Positions 35,218 through 44,451 are shown, numbered from the stretch's first letter. The stretch is DNA of 64,000 nt from Aquitalea sp. LB_tupeE (GCF_013391415.1 NZ_JACAXB010000018.1:124001-188000), one strand, 5' to 3'. Notes: generated by a model from the letters alone, not told the origin. A program made the numbers and translations.

Positions 35218-37071
35218 TCAGGCCAATATATGGGGTGGCGTCTGGGCTTGTACCACCTGATTGCGCCCCAGATTCTTGGCGCGGTACAGCGCCAGGTCGG
35301 CATCCCGCATCAGTTGCTGGCTGGCGTGGTGGTTGTCCTGCAAGGTGGCAACACCAATGCTGATGGTGACCCGGTCGCCCACTGCGCTGTTGCGATGGGC
35401 AATGGCCAGTTGCCAGATGGCCTGACGCATGACCTCGGCCAATGCCAGGCTGTCGGCAGCCTGATAGCCCGGTAGCAAGACCCCGAACTCTTCGCCGCCC
35501 ACCCGTGCGGCCAGTGCTGCCGTGCCTGTCAGCTGTGACTGGATGCTCTGCGCAACCTGGCGCAGGCACTGATCGCCCGCCAGATGCCCGTAGCTGTCGT
35601 TGAATTGCTTGAAATAATCAATGTCGATTTGCATCACGCTCAGGCTCTGGTGCTGGCTGCGTGCCTGGGTAAAGCATTCCAGCAGCTGCTCATCAAAATA
35701 GCGCCGGTTGGCAATGCCGGTCAGGCCATCGCTGAAGGCCATACGTGCCAGGTCGGCGTTGGCATTACGCAATTGTTGCTGGGTGCTGCTGAGGGTTAGC
35801 AATTGCTGGCGGCGGATGATGGTATTGGCCAGGGTTTCACCCAGCAGACGGGCTTGCTGCTGCTCCTTGCCCTGCCACTGGCGTGGGCGGCTTACCATGT
35901 CGCAGCCGAACAAACCGATCGGCCTGCCCATATGGTCGATGCGCAGCATGAACAGGCTTTGCACCTGATGGCTTTCCAGTTCATGGCGTTCCAGCGTGGC
36001 GCTGGCGGGCAGGCCAGACAAGGCATCCAGTGACAACACGCCGAACTGCTGCAACTGCTGCCAGGCAAAGCTGCGCTGTTGCAGGCTTTCTCCCAGCAAG
36101 GTGTGCGTGGTGGGGGCAATGCCGGATGCGCACCATTCATGCACGGTGTCGACCAGCCAGTCCTCGGAGAAGCTCACCAGATAACAGCGCTCCACCTGCA
36201 TGAATTGACCGATTTCTCCCAGGGCCATGTCGGTGGCCTGATCAATGTCATGCAGCGGAATATTGATGAAGCGGGTGGAAATACTGGCAATCAGCTGCTG
36301 AAAGCGCAGCAGCTGATCCAGCTCCCGGGTGCGTTCGGCCACCAGGCGTGCCAGTTCGTCGCGGTGGCTGGCCAGCTCGTGTTCAATCCCGCTGCGTTCG
36401 GCCAGATGGCGGTTGATATTGTCGCTCATGCTGCGAAAGGCACGGGCCAACTCGCTCAACTCATTATCCACCACCTGGTCGGGAGTGCCGGGCAGCAAGG
36501 GCGGCAGGGGCTGGCCTGGCTGATAATTGCGTACCGTCTGCGCCATGTCCTGCAGTGGTTTCACCAACTGACGGTTAAACAGCCACCACAACAACAGGGC
36601 AAGGCCGAAGAAACCCAGCAGAAACTGCAAGGTGGCACTGAGCACTTCATGCCACATGGCCTGATAGACCGGTTGGCGCGAAACCAGCAGCTGCAAGGTG
36701 CCAATGCTGTCCTTGCCATGCGGTGAGGCCAGTAGCAGGTGATATTCCTCACGGTTGTACTTGTCTTGCAAGGCCGGGTTGTCATAACGCAGTGCCTGAC
36801 CCAGCTCGGTACGCACTTCCACACTTTGCACCCCTGGAATCTGGCCAATCAACCGAAGCTGCAACTGTATGGCGGGAATGTCCACATCCCAGGCGCTTTG
36901 TCCCAGCAAGGGCAAGTAAAGACGGGAAACCGTATCGGGAATGGCATTCATTTCGCGCTGCCCGTCGCGCCATACCTCCACGGCCTTGAGCGTGATGACG
37001 GCCACTCCAAACAGCAGGGTATACAGCAGCAACTGCCATATCAGCTGGCGGGTGAGTCGACGGGTGGGCAT
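35218..37071 (-). CDS. Membrane diguanylate cyclase (HAMP-GAF-GGDEF)
   Basis: 617 residues. Two membrane helices (about 10-32 and 155-178) enclose a periplasmic sensor region, followed by a HAMP linker (to about 240), a GAF-like domain (about 275-420, after MALGEIGQFMQVERCYLVSF) and GGDEF (about 450-610). The motif GGEEF at about 524-528 is intact. The five-residue-upstream position reads TGTA instead of RxxD, so the inhibitory site is missing. The gene starts nine bases after the end of a periplasmic binding-protein gene; the two probably form one sensory unit producing cyclic di-GMP. Confidence 0.9.
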   Translation of the reverse strand: MPTRRLTRQLIWQLLLYTLLFGVAVITLKAVEVWRDGQREMNAIPDTVSRLYLPLLGQSAWDVDIPAIQLQLRLIGQIPGVQSVEVRTELGQALRYDNPALQDKYNREEYHLLLASPHGKDSIGTLQLLVSRQPVYQAMWHEVLSATLQFLLGFFGLALLLWWLFNRQLVKPLQDMAQTVRNYQPGQPLPPLLPGTPDQVVDNELSELARAFRSMSDNINRHLAERSGIEHELASHRDELARLVAERTRELDQLLRFQQLIASISTRFINIPLHDIDQATDMALGEIGQFMQVERCYLVSFSEDWLVDTVHEWCASGIAPTTHTLLGESLQQRSFAWQQLQQFGVLSLDALSGLPASATLERHELESHQVQSLFMLRIDHMGRPIGLFGCDMVSRPRQWQGKEQQQARLLGETLANTIIRRQQLLTLSSTQQQLRNANADLARMAFSDGLTGIANRRYFDEQLLECFTQARSQHQSLSVMQIDIDYFKQFNDSYGHLAGDQCLRQVAQSIQSQLTGTAALAARVGGEEFGVLLPGYQAADSLALAEVMRQAIWQLAIAHRNSAVGDRVTISIGVATLQDNHHASQQLMRDADLALYRAKNLGRNQVVQAQTPPHILA

Positions 37072-37080
37072 GAAAAACTC

Positions 37081-38175
37081 CTAATTCAGCAATGTGCTGA
37101 AGCCAAAGGCATAGCGCTGCAGTGCCGGATTGGCGAATTTGCTGAACTGCCTGAAACGGATGCCCTTGTAGTCATTATCGGCGAATAACTGTAAAAAGCG
37201 TTGCGCTTGTTGACGGGAAACCGTGCTGAAAATGGTGGGGTGCAGCTGTAGTCCTTCGCTGGCAAAGTCATGGCCGTGATGGTAATCGTACAGCAGCACC
37301 AGGCTCCATGCACCAGTCATGAAATGGCCGGCTGCCAGGGCGGCAAGCTTGTCGTCACGCCGTTCCTGCATGGCGCGCTGCGAGTTGTTGATGGCGCTGA
37401 GCAATACCGTCTGGCCGGCCAGCTTGCCACTCTGGCGGATGGCCTCTTCCATGCCGAAGGCCATTTCATCATTGGCCGCCCATACCAGATTGATCTGCGG
37501 ATAACGCTGCAACAGCCATATGCCTTGCTGCATGGCACGTTTGCGTTCCCACTCGCCATAAACCAGTTGGGTCAAGGTGGCATTGGGGGCAGTGGCCAGC
37601 ATCTGGCGTGCACCTTCCACCCGCTGGGTGGACGCTGGTGTGGATCGATCACCTGCCACCATCAGCACATGCAGTGGCGTTCCGGGCGGAAAGCGATGGG
37701 AGGCTTCGTCCAGCAAAGCTTTCATGGTCTGGCTGCCGGCCATGGCATGGTCGGGTGTCAGCGAGCCCAGCCAGTATTTGAGCCGCTGCCGAGGCAGGCC
37801 GCTGGTTTGCAGCTGGGTGGGAGTCAAGGGGTTGAAGCTGAGGAAGCAGGGTATACCTGCCTGGTCGGCCAGCGACAGCATGGCTGGTCCGGCCAGTTTC
37901 TCATTCACCAGCAGCAGGTAGTCCGGCTTGTGTCGACGCTGGGTGACGGTCTGTACCAGCTTCACCATTTGTACAGGGTCGCGTTCGGCGGACAGCACTT
38001 CCAGCTGGATATCCAGCTGGTCGGCAGCCGCCTGCATGGCACGGACCGCGCTGAGCCAGAAGGCTTCGTTCTGGTGCCCCGGTGAAATGAATGTGACCGA
38101 AAATGCCACTGCCTGGTTGTGCAACATTATTGCAACAACCAGGACAAGAGGCCGGATCGCGTGGATCACCTGCAT
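37081..38175 (-). CDS. Periplasmic sugar-binding-type (ABC/LacI-fold) protein
   Basis: 364 residues with a signal peptide (MQVIHAIRPLVLVVAIML, cleaved near NQAVAFS) and a type-1 periplasmic binding-protein fold: VTFISPGHQNEAFWLSAVRA, DYLLLVNEKLAGPAML, HVLMVAGDRSTPASTQRVEG, NLVWAANDEMAFGMEEAI. No transporter genes are adjacent; the only partner is the diguanylate cyclase downstream (9-base gap). The likely role is as a ligand receptor for that cyclase (inference). The open frame reaches back to 38223, but the ATG at 38175 starts the signal peptide. Ligand unknown. Confidence 0.85.
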   Translation of the reverse strand: MQVIHAIRPLVLVVAIMLHNQAVAFSVTFISPGHQNEAFWLSAVRAMQAAADQLDIQLEVLSAERDPVQMVKLVQTVTQRRHKPDYLLLVNEKLAGPAMLSLADQAGIPCFLSFNPLTPTQLQTSGLPRQRLKYWLGSLTPDHAMAGSQTMKALLDEASHRFPPGTPLHVLMVAGDRSTPASTQRVEGARQMLATAPNATLTQLVYGEWERKRAMQQGIWLLQRYPQINLVWAANDEMAFGMEEAIRQSGKLAGQTVLLSAINNSQRAMQERRDDKLAALAAGHFMTGAWSLVLLYDYHHGHDFASEGLQLHPTIFSTVSRQQAQRFLQLFADNDYKGIRFRQFSKFANPALQRYAFGFSTLLN

Positions 38176-38245
38176 GCCGGGGCCTTTATTCAATCCTCCT
38201 GCATTTATTATCGGACTTGGCAAGGACTTCTGCAGCGCAAGTAGC

Positions 38246-38731
38246 TCAAATACTTCTGAGCTGGCTGAGCGGCAGGGAGGTCGTTCGCTTGATCTCTTTC
38301 AGGACGAAGCTGGATTTCACATCTTCAACGCCTTGCTGCTGCAACAGCTCATCCATGACAAAGCGTGAGAAATGTTCCAGATCTTCAAAATAAACTTGCA
38401 AGAGGTAGTCCATTTCTCCGGTCATTGCAAAGCAATTGATAACTTCCGGCCAGCGTTGCACGGCATCAATAAAACTTTGCACATGGGTATTGCCGCGTTT
38501 CTCCAGCACCACCCGCACATAAGCCTGCAAACCGAGGCCGATTTTGGCCGGGTCCAGCAGTGCGACGTACTGACGAATCACGCCGGATTCTTCCAGTTGT
38601 TTCAGGCGTCTCAGACAAGGGGATGGCGAGAGCGCGACTCTTTCCGCAAGTTCCACATTGGTCAACCTGCCATTGAGCTGAAGCTCGGACAGGATGCGCA
38701 AGTCTGTCTTATCTAGCGTAAGACTTGGCAT
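38246..38731 (-). CDS. Lrp/AsnC-family transcriptional regulator
   Basis: 161 residues. N-terminal helix-turn-helix (LDKTDLRILSELQLNGRLTN, LAERVALSPSPCLRRLKQLE) and C-terminal RAM ligand domain (YVRVVLEKRGN, VINCFAMTGEMDYLLQVY). Lrp-like proteins bind amino acids and control nearby catabolic genes. It is divergent from hpd-hmgA-fahA-maiA across 460 bases, so it likely regulates tyrosine breakdown with tyrosine, phenylalanine or a pathway intermediate as effector (inference). Confidence 0.93.
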   Translation of the reverse strand: MPSLTLDKTDLRILSELQLNGRLTNVELAERVALSPSPCLRRLKQLEESGVIRQYVALLDPAKIGLGLQAYVRVVLEKRGNTHVQSFIDAVQRWPEVINCFAMTGEMDYLLQVYFEDLEHFSRFVMDELLQQQGVEDVKSSFVLKEIKRTTSLPLSQLRSI

Positions 38732-39191
38732 ATAAACTCCTCTGATTTGAAATTTTTAAAATTATATTTCTAGTTATTATGTATCTGGGGGATGTTAGCA
38801 AGAAAATTGCCCGGCCTTTTCCCTAGAATAAAAAGCCTAGCCCGGACATTTTACACGGTGGCAACAGATCACTGGATAATGTCGGCAACGATGGAGGAGA
38901 AGCCCGGTGAGACACACAAAATCGTGCCGCCGGGGCAAACATGGCGATACCCCTGATCCGCAGTTGGCTGCGCATCCGGTGTGCGCCTGCGCGCAGGGTG
39001 ATGACTCGCCATTAGCCCGTATCCCATAGGTGGTGGCTGTCAACGCTGCCGCTGCCATTCCCCTTCCTTGCTTTTGCCGCTTGTCATCGTGTTGCTTGTC
39101 CGGCCTTGCTTGCCACCACCACACAGGTCTGACTGTCCGGTTTACTGCCATGTGCAGCAGCCGGATATGTGCAAAGGAAAGAGGAGAGAAA
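38732..39191. other. Divergent control region between Lrp-type regulator and hpd
   Basis: 460 bases. The first 60 next to the regulator are AT-rich (38745-38785), as Lrp-type sites often are. The rest is GC-rich and holds no convincing gene on either strand; a plus-strand frame opening at 39030 merely runs into hpd in frame without a ribosome-binding site. No clear -35/-10 pair for hpd could be assigned. Confidence 0.5.
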
Positions 39192-40274
39192 ATGAAAATG
39201 GAAACACCGCTGCATAACCCGCTGGCCACCGACGGCTTTGAGTTTGTCGAATACACCGCACCCACCGCCGAAGGCATTGCCGATTTGCGTCAGCTGTTCC
39301 TGTCGCTGGGTTTTATCGAGGTGGCCCGTCACCGCAGCAAGAATGTCAGCCTGTACCGTCAGGGTGACATCAACTTCATCCTCAATGGCGAACCCACCCA
39401 GCCGGCCAACGAATTCGGCAAGGTGCACGGCCCGTCGGCCTGTGCCATGGCCTGGCGGGTGAAGGATGCGGCCAAGGCCTATGAATATGCGCTGGCCCAT
39501 GGTGCCAAGCCCTACGTGCGCCCCATCGGCATGATGGAGCTGAACATCCCGGCGGTAGAGGGTATCGGCGGCTCTGCCCTGTACTTTGTCGACCGCTACG
39601 GCCCTGCGCACAATATCTACGATGTGGATTTCCTGCCGCTGGACGGTGTGGAGCAGTATCCGGCTGGTGTCGGCCTGTATGAGATCGACCACCTGACCCA
39701 CAATGTTTTCCGCGGCAATATGGCGAAGTGGGCCGGTTTTTACGAAGGTATCGGCAATTTCCGTGAAATCCGCTATTTCGACATCGAAGGCAAGCTCACC
39801 GGCCTCGTATCCAAGGCCATGACCAGCCCTTGCGGCAAGATCCGTATTCCCATCAATGAGTCCTCCGACGACAAGAGCCAGATCGAGGAATTCCTGCGCG
39901 AGTACCATGGCGAGGGCATCCAGCACATTGCGCTGACCACCCGCGACATCTATCAGACGGTGGAAACGCTGAAGGCAGCCGGTACCCGCTTCCTGGATAC
40001 CCCGGACACCTATTACGACAAGGTGGATAGCCGTGTGGCCGGTCATGGCGAAGACCTGGCCCGCCTGCGCAAGAACAGCATCCTGATTGATGGTGCGCCG
40101 GTGGAAGGCGCGGGCATCCTGTTGCAGATCTTCACCGAAACCGTCATCGGCCCGATTTTCTTTGAAATCATCCAGCGTAAGGGCAATGAGGGGTTTGGCG
40201 AGGGCAACTTCCGTGCCTTGTTTGAATCCATCGAAGAAGACCAGATTCGCCGTGGCGTGCTGAAGGCGGATTAA
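39192..40274 (+). CDS. hpd: 4-hydroxyphenylpyruvate dioxygenase
   Basis: 360 residues. This non-haem iron enzyme converts 4-hydroxyphenylpyruvate to homogentisate, the second step of tyrosine degradation. Two vicinal-oxygen-chelate halves are visible: FEFVEYTAPTAEGIADLR early, and the metal-binding C-terminal half with H167 (YEIDHLTHNV), H245 (GIQHIAL) and E325 (FFEIIQRKG). The ATG at 39192 has GGAG eight bases upstream; the upstream in-frame extension is rejected. First of four genes in the homogentisate pathway. Confidence 0.97.
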   Translation: MKMETPLHNPLATDGFEFVEYTAPTAEGIADLRQLFLSLGFIEVARHRSKNVSLYRQGDINFILNGEPTQPANEFGKVHGPSACAMAWRVKDAAKAYEYALAHGAKPYVRPIGMMELNIPAVEGIGGSALYFVDRYGPAHNIYDVDFLPLDGVEQYPAGVGLYEIDHLTHNVFRGNMAKWAGFYEGIGNFREIRYFDIEGKLTGLVSKAMTSPCGKIRIPINESSDDKSQIEEFLREYHGEGIQHIALTTRDIYQTVETLKAAGTRFLDTPDTYYDKVDSRVAGHGEDLARLRKNSILIDGAPVEGAGILLQIFTETVIGPIFFEIIQRKGNEGFGEGNFRALFESIEEDQIRRGVLKAD

Positions 40275-40370
40275 GGCAAAGCAGAACAAACGGGCAGATG
40301 GTGGCGCCGTCTGCCTCTGTGCACCGCACTCCCCGCATGGCGGCCAAGTCATGCGGGCAAGGAATGGCCC

Positions 40371-41501
40371 ATGCGTAAATGGATAAATTTCCCGCACCGG
40401 GAAGGGACAATTTCCCGTCAGGCCCACGCCGATTTGCCGGCGGAGGGCATTTATGAACGTGAAGTCGGGCGCAGCGGTTTTTTTGGCCCGGCCACCCATC
40501 TGCATCACAAGCATCCACCCACCGGCTGGTCGGCCTGGGAAGGGCCGCTCAAACCGCGCGCCTTCGACCTGAACGAACTGCCCAAGGATGTGGCAGCCCC
40601 CTGGTCCGCGCCGCTGGTGTTGCACAACAGCCAGTGTCAGTTGCGTATCTGGACCTGCACCCAGGCCATGACCCAGCTGTTCCGCAATGGTGACGGCGAT
40701 GACATGCTGTTCATCCATGCCGGTAGTGGCGAACTGTTTTGCGACTACGGCCACCTGAGCTATCGCGATGGCGATTACATCCTGATTCCGCGTTCCACCA
40801 ACTGGCGTATCGAACCGGCCGAAACTACCACCATGCTGCTGATCGAGGCCAGTAACGGGGCATACCAGTTGCCAGACAAGGGCATAGTCGGCCCGCATGC
40901 CATTTTTGACGAAGCCATGCTGGATGTGCCGGCCATCGACGATGCCTTCAAGGCGCAGCAGACCGAGGACGAGTGGCAAGTGGTGATCAAGCGCCTGAAT
41001 GCGCTGTCCACCGTGACTTACCCTTTCAACCCGCTGGATGCCATCGGCTGGCACGGCAATATCGCCGTGGCCCGGATCAACTGGCGTGATATCCGGCCGC
41101 TGATGAGCCATCGCTATCATCTGCCGCCATCGGCGCACAGCACTTTTGTGGCGGATGGTTTTGTGGTCTGCACCTTTGTGCCACGCCCCATCGAATCCGA
41201 TCCGGGGGCATTGAAAGTGCCGTTCTATCACAACAACGACGACTACGACGAAGTCATCTTCTATCACGCGGGCGACTTTTTCAGCCGCGACAATATCAAG
41301 CCCGGCATGCTGACCTTCCACCCGGCCGGCTTTACTCATGGCCCACATCCCAAAGCCTTTGCCAAGGCGATGAGCGAGCCCAAGAAATTCACAGACGAAG
41401 TGGCGGTGATGATAGATACCCGCAGCGCACTGGAGCAGGGCCCCGGCCTGGCTGCCGTGGAGTGGACGGGCTATGTCGACAGCTGGAAGCCCAAGGCCTG
41501 A
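40371..41501 (+). CDS. hmgA: Homogentisate 1,2-dioxygenase
   Basis: 376 residues. It opens the homogentisate ring to maleylacetoacetate. Family features: HHKHPPTGW near the start, a cupin core, and VIFYHAGDFFSRDNIKPGM with FHPAGFTHGPHP, which supplies the iron-binding His/Glu set. It is shorter than the approximately 430-residue classical HmgA and matches a compact bacterial form. The order hpd-hmgA-fahA-maiA supports the call. The gap to hpd is 96 bases. Confidence 0.9.
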   Translation: MRKWINFPHREGTISRQAHADLPAEGIYEREVGRSGFFGPATHLHHKHPPTGWSAWEGPLKPRAFDLNELPKDVAAPWSAPLVLHNSQCQLRIWTCTQAMTQLFRNGDGDDMLFIHAGSGELFCDYGHLSYRDGDYILIPRSTNWRIEPAETTTMLLIEASNGAYQLPDKGIVGPHAIFDEAMLDVPAIDDAFKAQQTEDEWQVVIKRLNALSTVTYPFNPLDAIGWHGNIAVARINWRDIRPLMSHRYHLPPSAHSTFVADGFVVCTFVPRPIESDPGALKVPFYHNNDDYDEVIFYHAGDFFSRDNIKPGMLTFHPAGFTHGPHPKAFAKAMSEPKKFTDEVAVMIDTRSALEQGPGLAAVEWTGYVDSWKPKA

Positions 41502-41557
41502 ACCCGCCAAGCGGGCGGGCTGTCAGGTCAGTGCCGCCCTACAAGGAACACACACCG

Positions 41558-42541
41558 ATGAAACTTGCCACCTACCGCAATCACACCCGCGATGGTCAGC
41601 TGATGGTTGTCAGCCGTGACCTCAGCCAAGCCCTTGCCGTACCGCATATCGCCTCCAGCCTGCAGGCTGCACTGGATGACTGGAACCGTTGCGAGCCTGC
41701 CTTGCAGGAGGTTTATGCCGCCCTGAACCAAGGGACGGTCAACGGTGCCGTCCGCTTTGACCAATCCGCCTGCCACAGCCCGCTGCCACGTGCCTATCAG
41801 TGGGCTGATGGCAGTGCATACCTGAACCATGTAGAACTGGTACGCAAGGCGCGTGGTGCCGAAGTGCCAGCCAGTTTCTACCAGGACCCGCTGATGTACC
41901 AAGGCGGCTCGGACACCTTCCTGCCGCCACATGCCGACATTCCGCTGGCAGATGTCAGCTGGGGACTGGATTTTGAAGGCGAAGTGGCGGTGATTACCGA
42001 TGACGTGCCGCTGGGCAGCCAGGTTGCTGATTGTGCCGGGCATATCCGTCTGTTGATGCTGGTGAACGATGTCACCCTGCGTAACCTGATTCCGGCCGAG
42101 CTGGCCAAGGGCTTTGGTTTCTTCCAGAGCAAGCCGGCCACGGCCTTCTCGCCGGTGGCGGTCACCCCGGACGAACTGGGCAGCGCCTGGCAGGACAGCA
42201 AGGTACATCTGCCTTTACGGGTGGAATACAACGGCACGCTGTATGGTCAGCCGCAGTGTGGCGTGGAAATGCAGTTCAACTTTGCCAAGCTGGTGGCGCA
42301 TGTGGCCAAAACCCGCGCGCTGGCGGCAGGTTCCATTGTCGGTTCCGGTACCATTTCCAATCACGACCGCGCTACCGGCTCCTGCTGCCTGGCCGAGCAG
42401 CGCATGATCGAGATCATCGAGCAAGGCGCACCCGTCACGCCCTTCATGCAGCCGGGCGACCGCATCCGCATCGAGATGCTGGATGCAGCCGGTCAATCCA
42501 TCTTCGGCTGCATCGACCAGCAGGTAGCAGCCCATGACTGA
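41558..42541 (+). CDS. fahA: Fumarylacetoacetate hydrolase
   Basis: 327 residues. It cleaves fumarylacetoacetate to fumarate and acetoacetate, the last step of the pathway. C-terminal FAH-fold features: WGLDFEGEVAVITDDVPLG (metal-binding acidic residues), LVNDVTLRNL, FFQSKPATAFSPVAVTPDEL, and GSGTISNHD. The N-terminal part differs from eukaryotic FAH, as in bacterial FAH-family proteins. The ATG at 41558 follows AAGGA. It overlaps maiA by 8 bases. Confidence 0.92.
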   Translation: MKLATYRNHTRDGQLMVVSRDLSQALAVPHIASSLQAALDDWNRCEPALQEVYAALNQGTVNGAVRFDQSACHSPLPRAYQWADGSAYLNHVELVRKARGAEVPASFYQDPLMYQGGSDTFLPPHADIPLADVSWGLDFEGEVAVITDDVPLGSQVADCAGHIRLLMLVNDVTLRNLIPAELAKGFGFFQSKPATAFSPVAVTPDELGSAWQDSKVHLPLRVEYNGTLYGQPQCGVEMQFNFAKLVAHVAKTRALAAGSIVGSGTISNHDRATGSCCLAEQRMIEIIEQGAPVTPFMQPGDRIRIEMLDAAGQSIFGCIDQQVAAHD

Positions 42542-43184
42542 GCGTGTCCTGTACGGCTATTACCGCTCCAGTGCCGCCTACCGGGTGCGCATTGCGCTCA
42601 ATCTCAAAGGCCTGGACTACCGGCAACAGCCGGTCAACCTGCTCAAGGGCGAACAGCGTGATCCGGCCTATCTGGCGCTCAACCCGCAAGGGCTGGTACC
42701 GGCACTACTGGATAATGACCAGTTACTGACCCAGTCGCTGGCCATCTGCGAGTATCTGGACGAAGCCTACCCGGATACGCCAGCGCTGCTGCCATCTGAC
42801 CTGATCGAACGTGCTCGCGTACGTGCGCTGGCGCTCAGTATCTGCGCCGACATTCATCCGCTGCACAATGCCCGTGTGCTGAAATATCTGGAAGGGGAGC
42901 TGGCGCAGCCCGAGGCGGCCAGGCTGCAATGGATACGCCACTGGATTGCCACTGGATTTGAGGCGCTGGAACAGCAATTGGCGGCCAAGCCGCAGCCCTT
43001 TGCCTGCGGTGATGCCCCCGGCCTGCTGGATGTCTGCCTGGTGCCACAGGTATTTGCCGCGCGGCGCTTCGGGCTGGCTCTGACGCCGTATCCGCACATC
43101 GAGCGCATTGATGCCGCCCTGGCCAGCCTGCCGGCCTTTGCTGCGGCACATCCTGCGCGGCAGGCGGATGCGCCAGCTGACTGA
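42534..43184 (+). CDS. maiA: Maleylacetoacetate isomerase (zeta-class GST)
   Basis: 216 residues, glutathione-transferase fold. It isomerises maleylacetoacetate to fumarylacetoacetate with glutathione. Visible: the zeta-class signature SSAAYRVRIALNLKG (the usual SSCSWRVRIAL position, here AAY), NPQGLVPALL, and SLAICEYLDE. It is last of the tyrosine operon and translationally coupled to fahA by overlap. Confidence 0.95.
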   Translation: MTERVLYGYYRSSAAYRVRIALNLKGLDYRQQPVNLLKGEQRDPAYLALNPQGLVPALLDNDQLLTQSLAICEYLDEAYPDTPALLPSDLIERARVRALALSICADIHPLHNARVLKYLEGELAQPEAARLQWIRHWIATGFEALEQQLAAKPQPFACGDAPGLLDVCLVPQVFAARRFGLALTPYPHIERIDAALASLPAFAAAHPARQADAPAD

Positions 43185-43263
43185 GCCTGAATAAGGGAGT
43201 AATTGCCAATATGGGGCCTGCCGACTAAATCAGCCGTCTTTTTCAGTCTTTTTGAAAAATGTC

Positions 43264-43292
43264 TTGACGCAGCATGCTCGCTCTGATTTAAT
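43264..43292 (+). promoter_or_regulatory. tRNA-Phe promoter
   Basis: TTGACG (43264-43269), 17 bases, TTTAAT (43287-43292), then a GC-rich start region as in stringently controlled stable-RNA promoters. Confidence 0.8.
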
Positions 43293-43327
43293 GCGTGGCT
43301 CTGATGACGCGAAAGCGTAGCAGCGAT

Positions 43328-43403
43328 GGCCAGTTAGCTCAGTTGGTAGAGCAGCGGATTGAAAATCCGCGTGTCCGTGGTTCGATTCCGCGACTGGCCA
43401 CCA
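43328..43403 (+). tRNA. tRNA-Phe (GAA), copy 1
   Basis: 76 bases with encoded CCA. Acceptor GGCCAGT / ACTGGCC, D-arm AGCTCAGTTGGTAGAGC, anticodon loop with GAA flanked by T and A, T-arm GGTTCGATTCC. Full cloverleaf. Confidence 0.98.
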
Positions 43404-43422
43404 CTCACTGCCTTGTTCAGAC

Positions 43423-43498
43423 GGCCAGTTAGCTCAGTTGGTAGAGCAGCGGATTGAAAATCCGCGTGTCCGTGGTTCGATTCCGCGACTGGCCACCA
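43423..43498 (+). tRNA. tRNA-Phe (GAA), copy 2
   Basis: Identical over all 76 bases to the first copy, 19 bases downstream, also with encoded CCA; both lie on one transcript. Confidence 0.98.
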
Positions 43499-43508
43499 GA
43501 ATTCACGC

Positions 43509-43536
43509 AAAAGCCAAGCTAAACGCTTGGCTTTTT
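43509..43536 (+). terminator. tRNA-Phe operon terminator
   Basis: Stem AAAAGCCAAGC / GCTTGGCTTTT with loop TAAAC and trailing T. Confidence 0.93.
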
Positions 43537-43625
43537 GCATTTCTGCGCGCCCTGCAGTGTAGTCCAGCAGCTACATGGCCGGGGGTGTAAAATCGCTTGC
43601 TCCCCCACTTAAGCGGAGTCCTGCC

Positions 43626-44420
43626 GTGTATCGTTTCATCGCCTCCGATCTGGACGGCACCTTGCTGGATGAACACCACTGCGTCAATGCGCTGACTGCG
43701 CAAACCCTGCAACAACTGGAAGCACGCGGCCTGCGTTTTGCGCTGGCCACCGGCCGTCATTACCTGGATGTAAAAGGCATCCGGGATGCGCTGGGTATTG
43801 CTGCCTATCTGATCAGCTCCAATGGCGCACGGGTGCATGACCCGGACAACCGCCTGATTCACAGCAGCAATCTGGACCCTGCCATCGTGCGCCAGATTGC
43901 CCAGCCGGAGTTTGCCGCCGGGACGGTGCTGAATTTCTATCTGGACGATGCCTGGCTGATCGACCAACCCTACCAATACCTGCTGGATCTGCATGCCGAC
44001 TCCGGCCTGCATTATCAGATTGCGTCCTTGCATCAGCACGCTGGGGTAGGGGTGGCCAAGGTCCTCTACATTGCCGACCATGCCCATTTGCTGACAGTGG
44101 AAGCCAAATTGCATCAGGCGCTGGGGAATGGCGCTTATATCACCTTCTCGGCGGACAACTGCCTGGAAGTAATGGCACCCGGCGTGTCCAAAGGCCATGC
44201 GCTGCAATTGGTGCTGGACGAACTGGGTATCAGCCCGGCTGACTGCCTGGCGTTTGGCGATGGTCAGAACGATATCGAACTGCTGCAAACCGTGGGCCAC
44301 CCGCGGGTGATGGCCAATGCCCACCCACGGCTTGCATCGCAGCTGCCACAGGCGCAAACCGTGGCCAGCAATGTACAGTCTGGCGTGGCGTTGCATCTGC
44401 GCCAGTTATTCGCCTTGTAA
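43626..44420 (+). CDS. Cof-type HAD-superfamily phosphatase
   Basis: 264 residues starting with GTG (43626), with GGAG nine bases upstream. HAD motifs are in order: motif I FIASDLDGTLLD (nucleophile and acid Asp), motif II SSNGA, motif III Lys in VSKGHAL, and motif IV FGDGQNDIELL. The large C2-type cap domain marks the Cof/YbiV group, which hydrolyses sugar phosphates or cofactor phosphates in the cytoplasm. Substrate not predictable. Single gene, convergent with the PTS genes. Confidence 0.9.
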   Translation: MYRFIASDLDGTLLDEHHCVNALTAQTLQQLEARGLRFALATGRHYLDVKGIRDALGIAAYLISSNGARVHDPDNRLIHSSNLDPAIVRQIAQPEFAAGTVLNFYLDDAWLIDQPYQYLLDLHADSGLHYQIASLHQHAGVGVAKVLYIADHAHLLTVEAKLHQALGNGAYITFSADNCLEVMAPGVSKGHALQLVLDELGISPADCLAFGDGQNDIELLQTVGHPRVMANAHPRLASQLPQAQTVASNVQSGVALHLRQLFAL

Positions 44421-44451
44421 GCGTTCTCCTCTGCGCTACCAGCGCACCATG

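Noticed and set aside
39084..41510. 808-codon frame antisense to hpd and hmgA
   Set aside because: It lies opposite two well-recognised genes and shows no motifs or ribosome-binding site.
43328..43498. Phage attachment or CRISPR repeat pair
   Set aside because: The repeats are complete functional tRNA-Phe genes; no integrase is present in the window.
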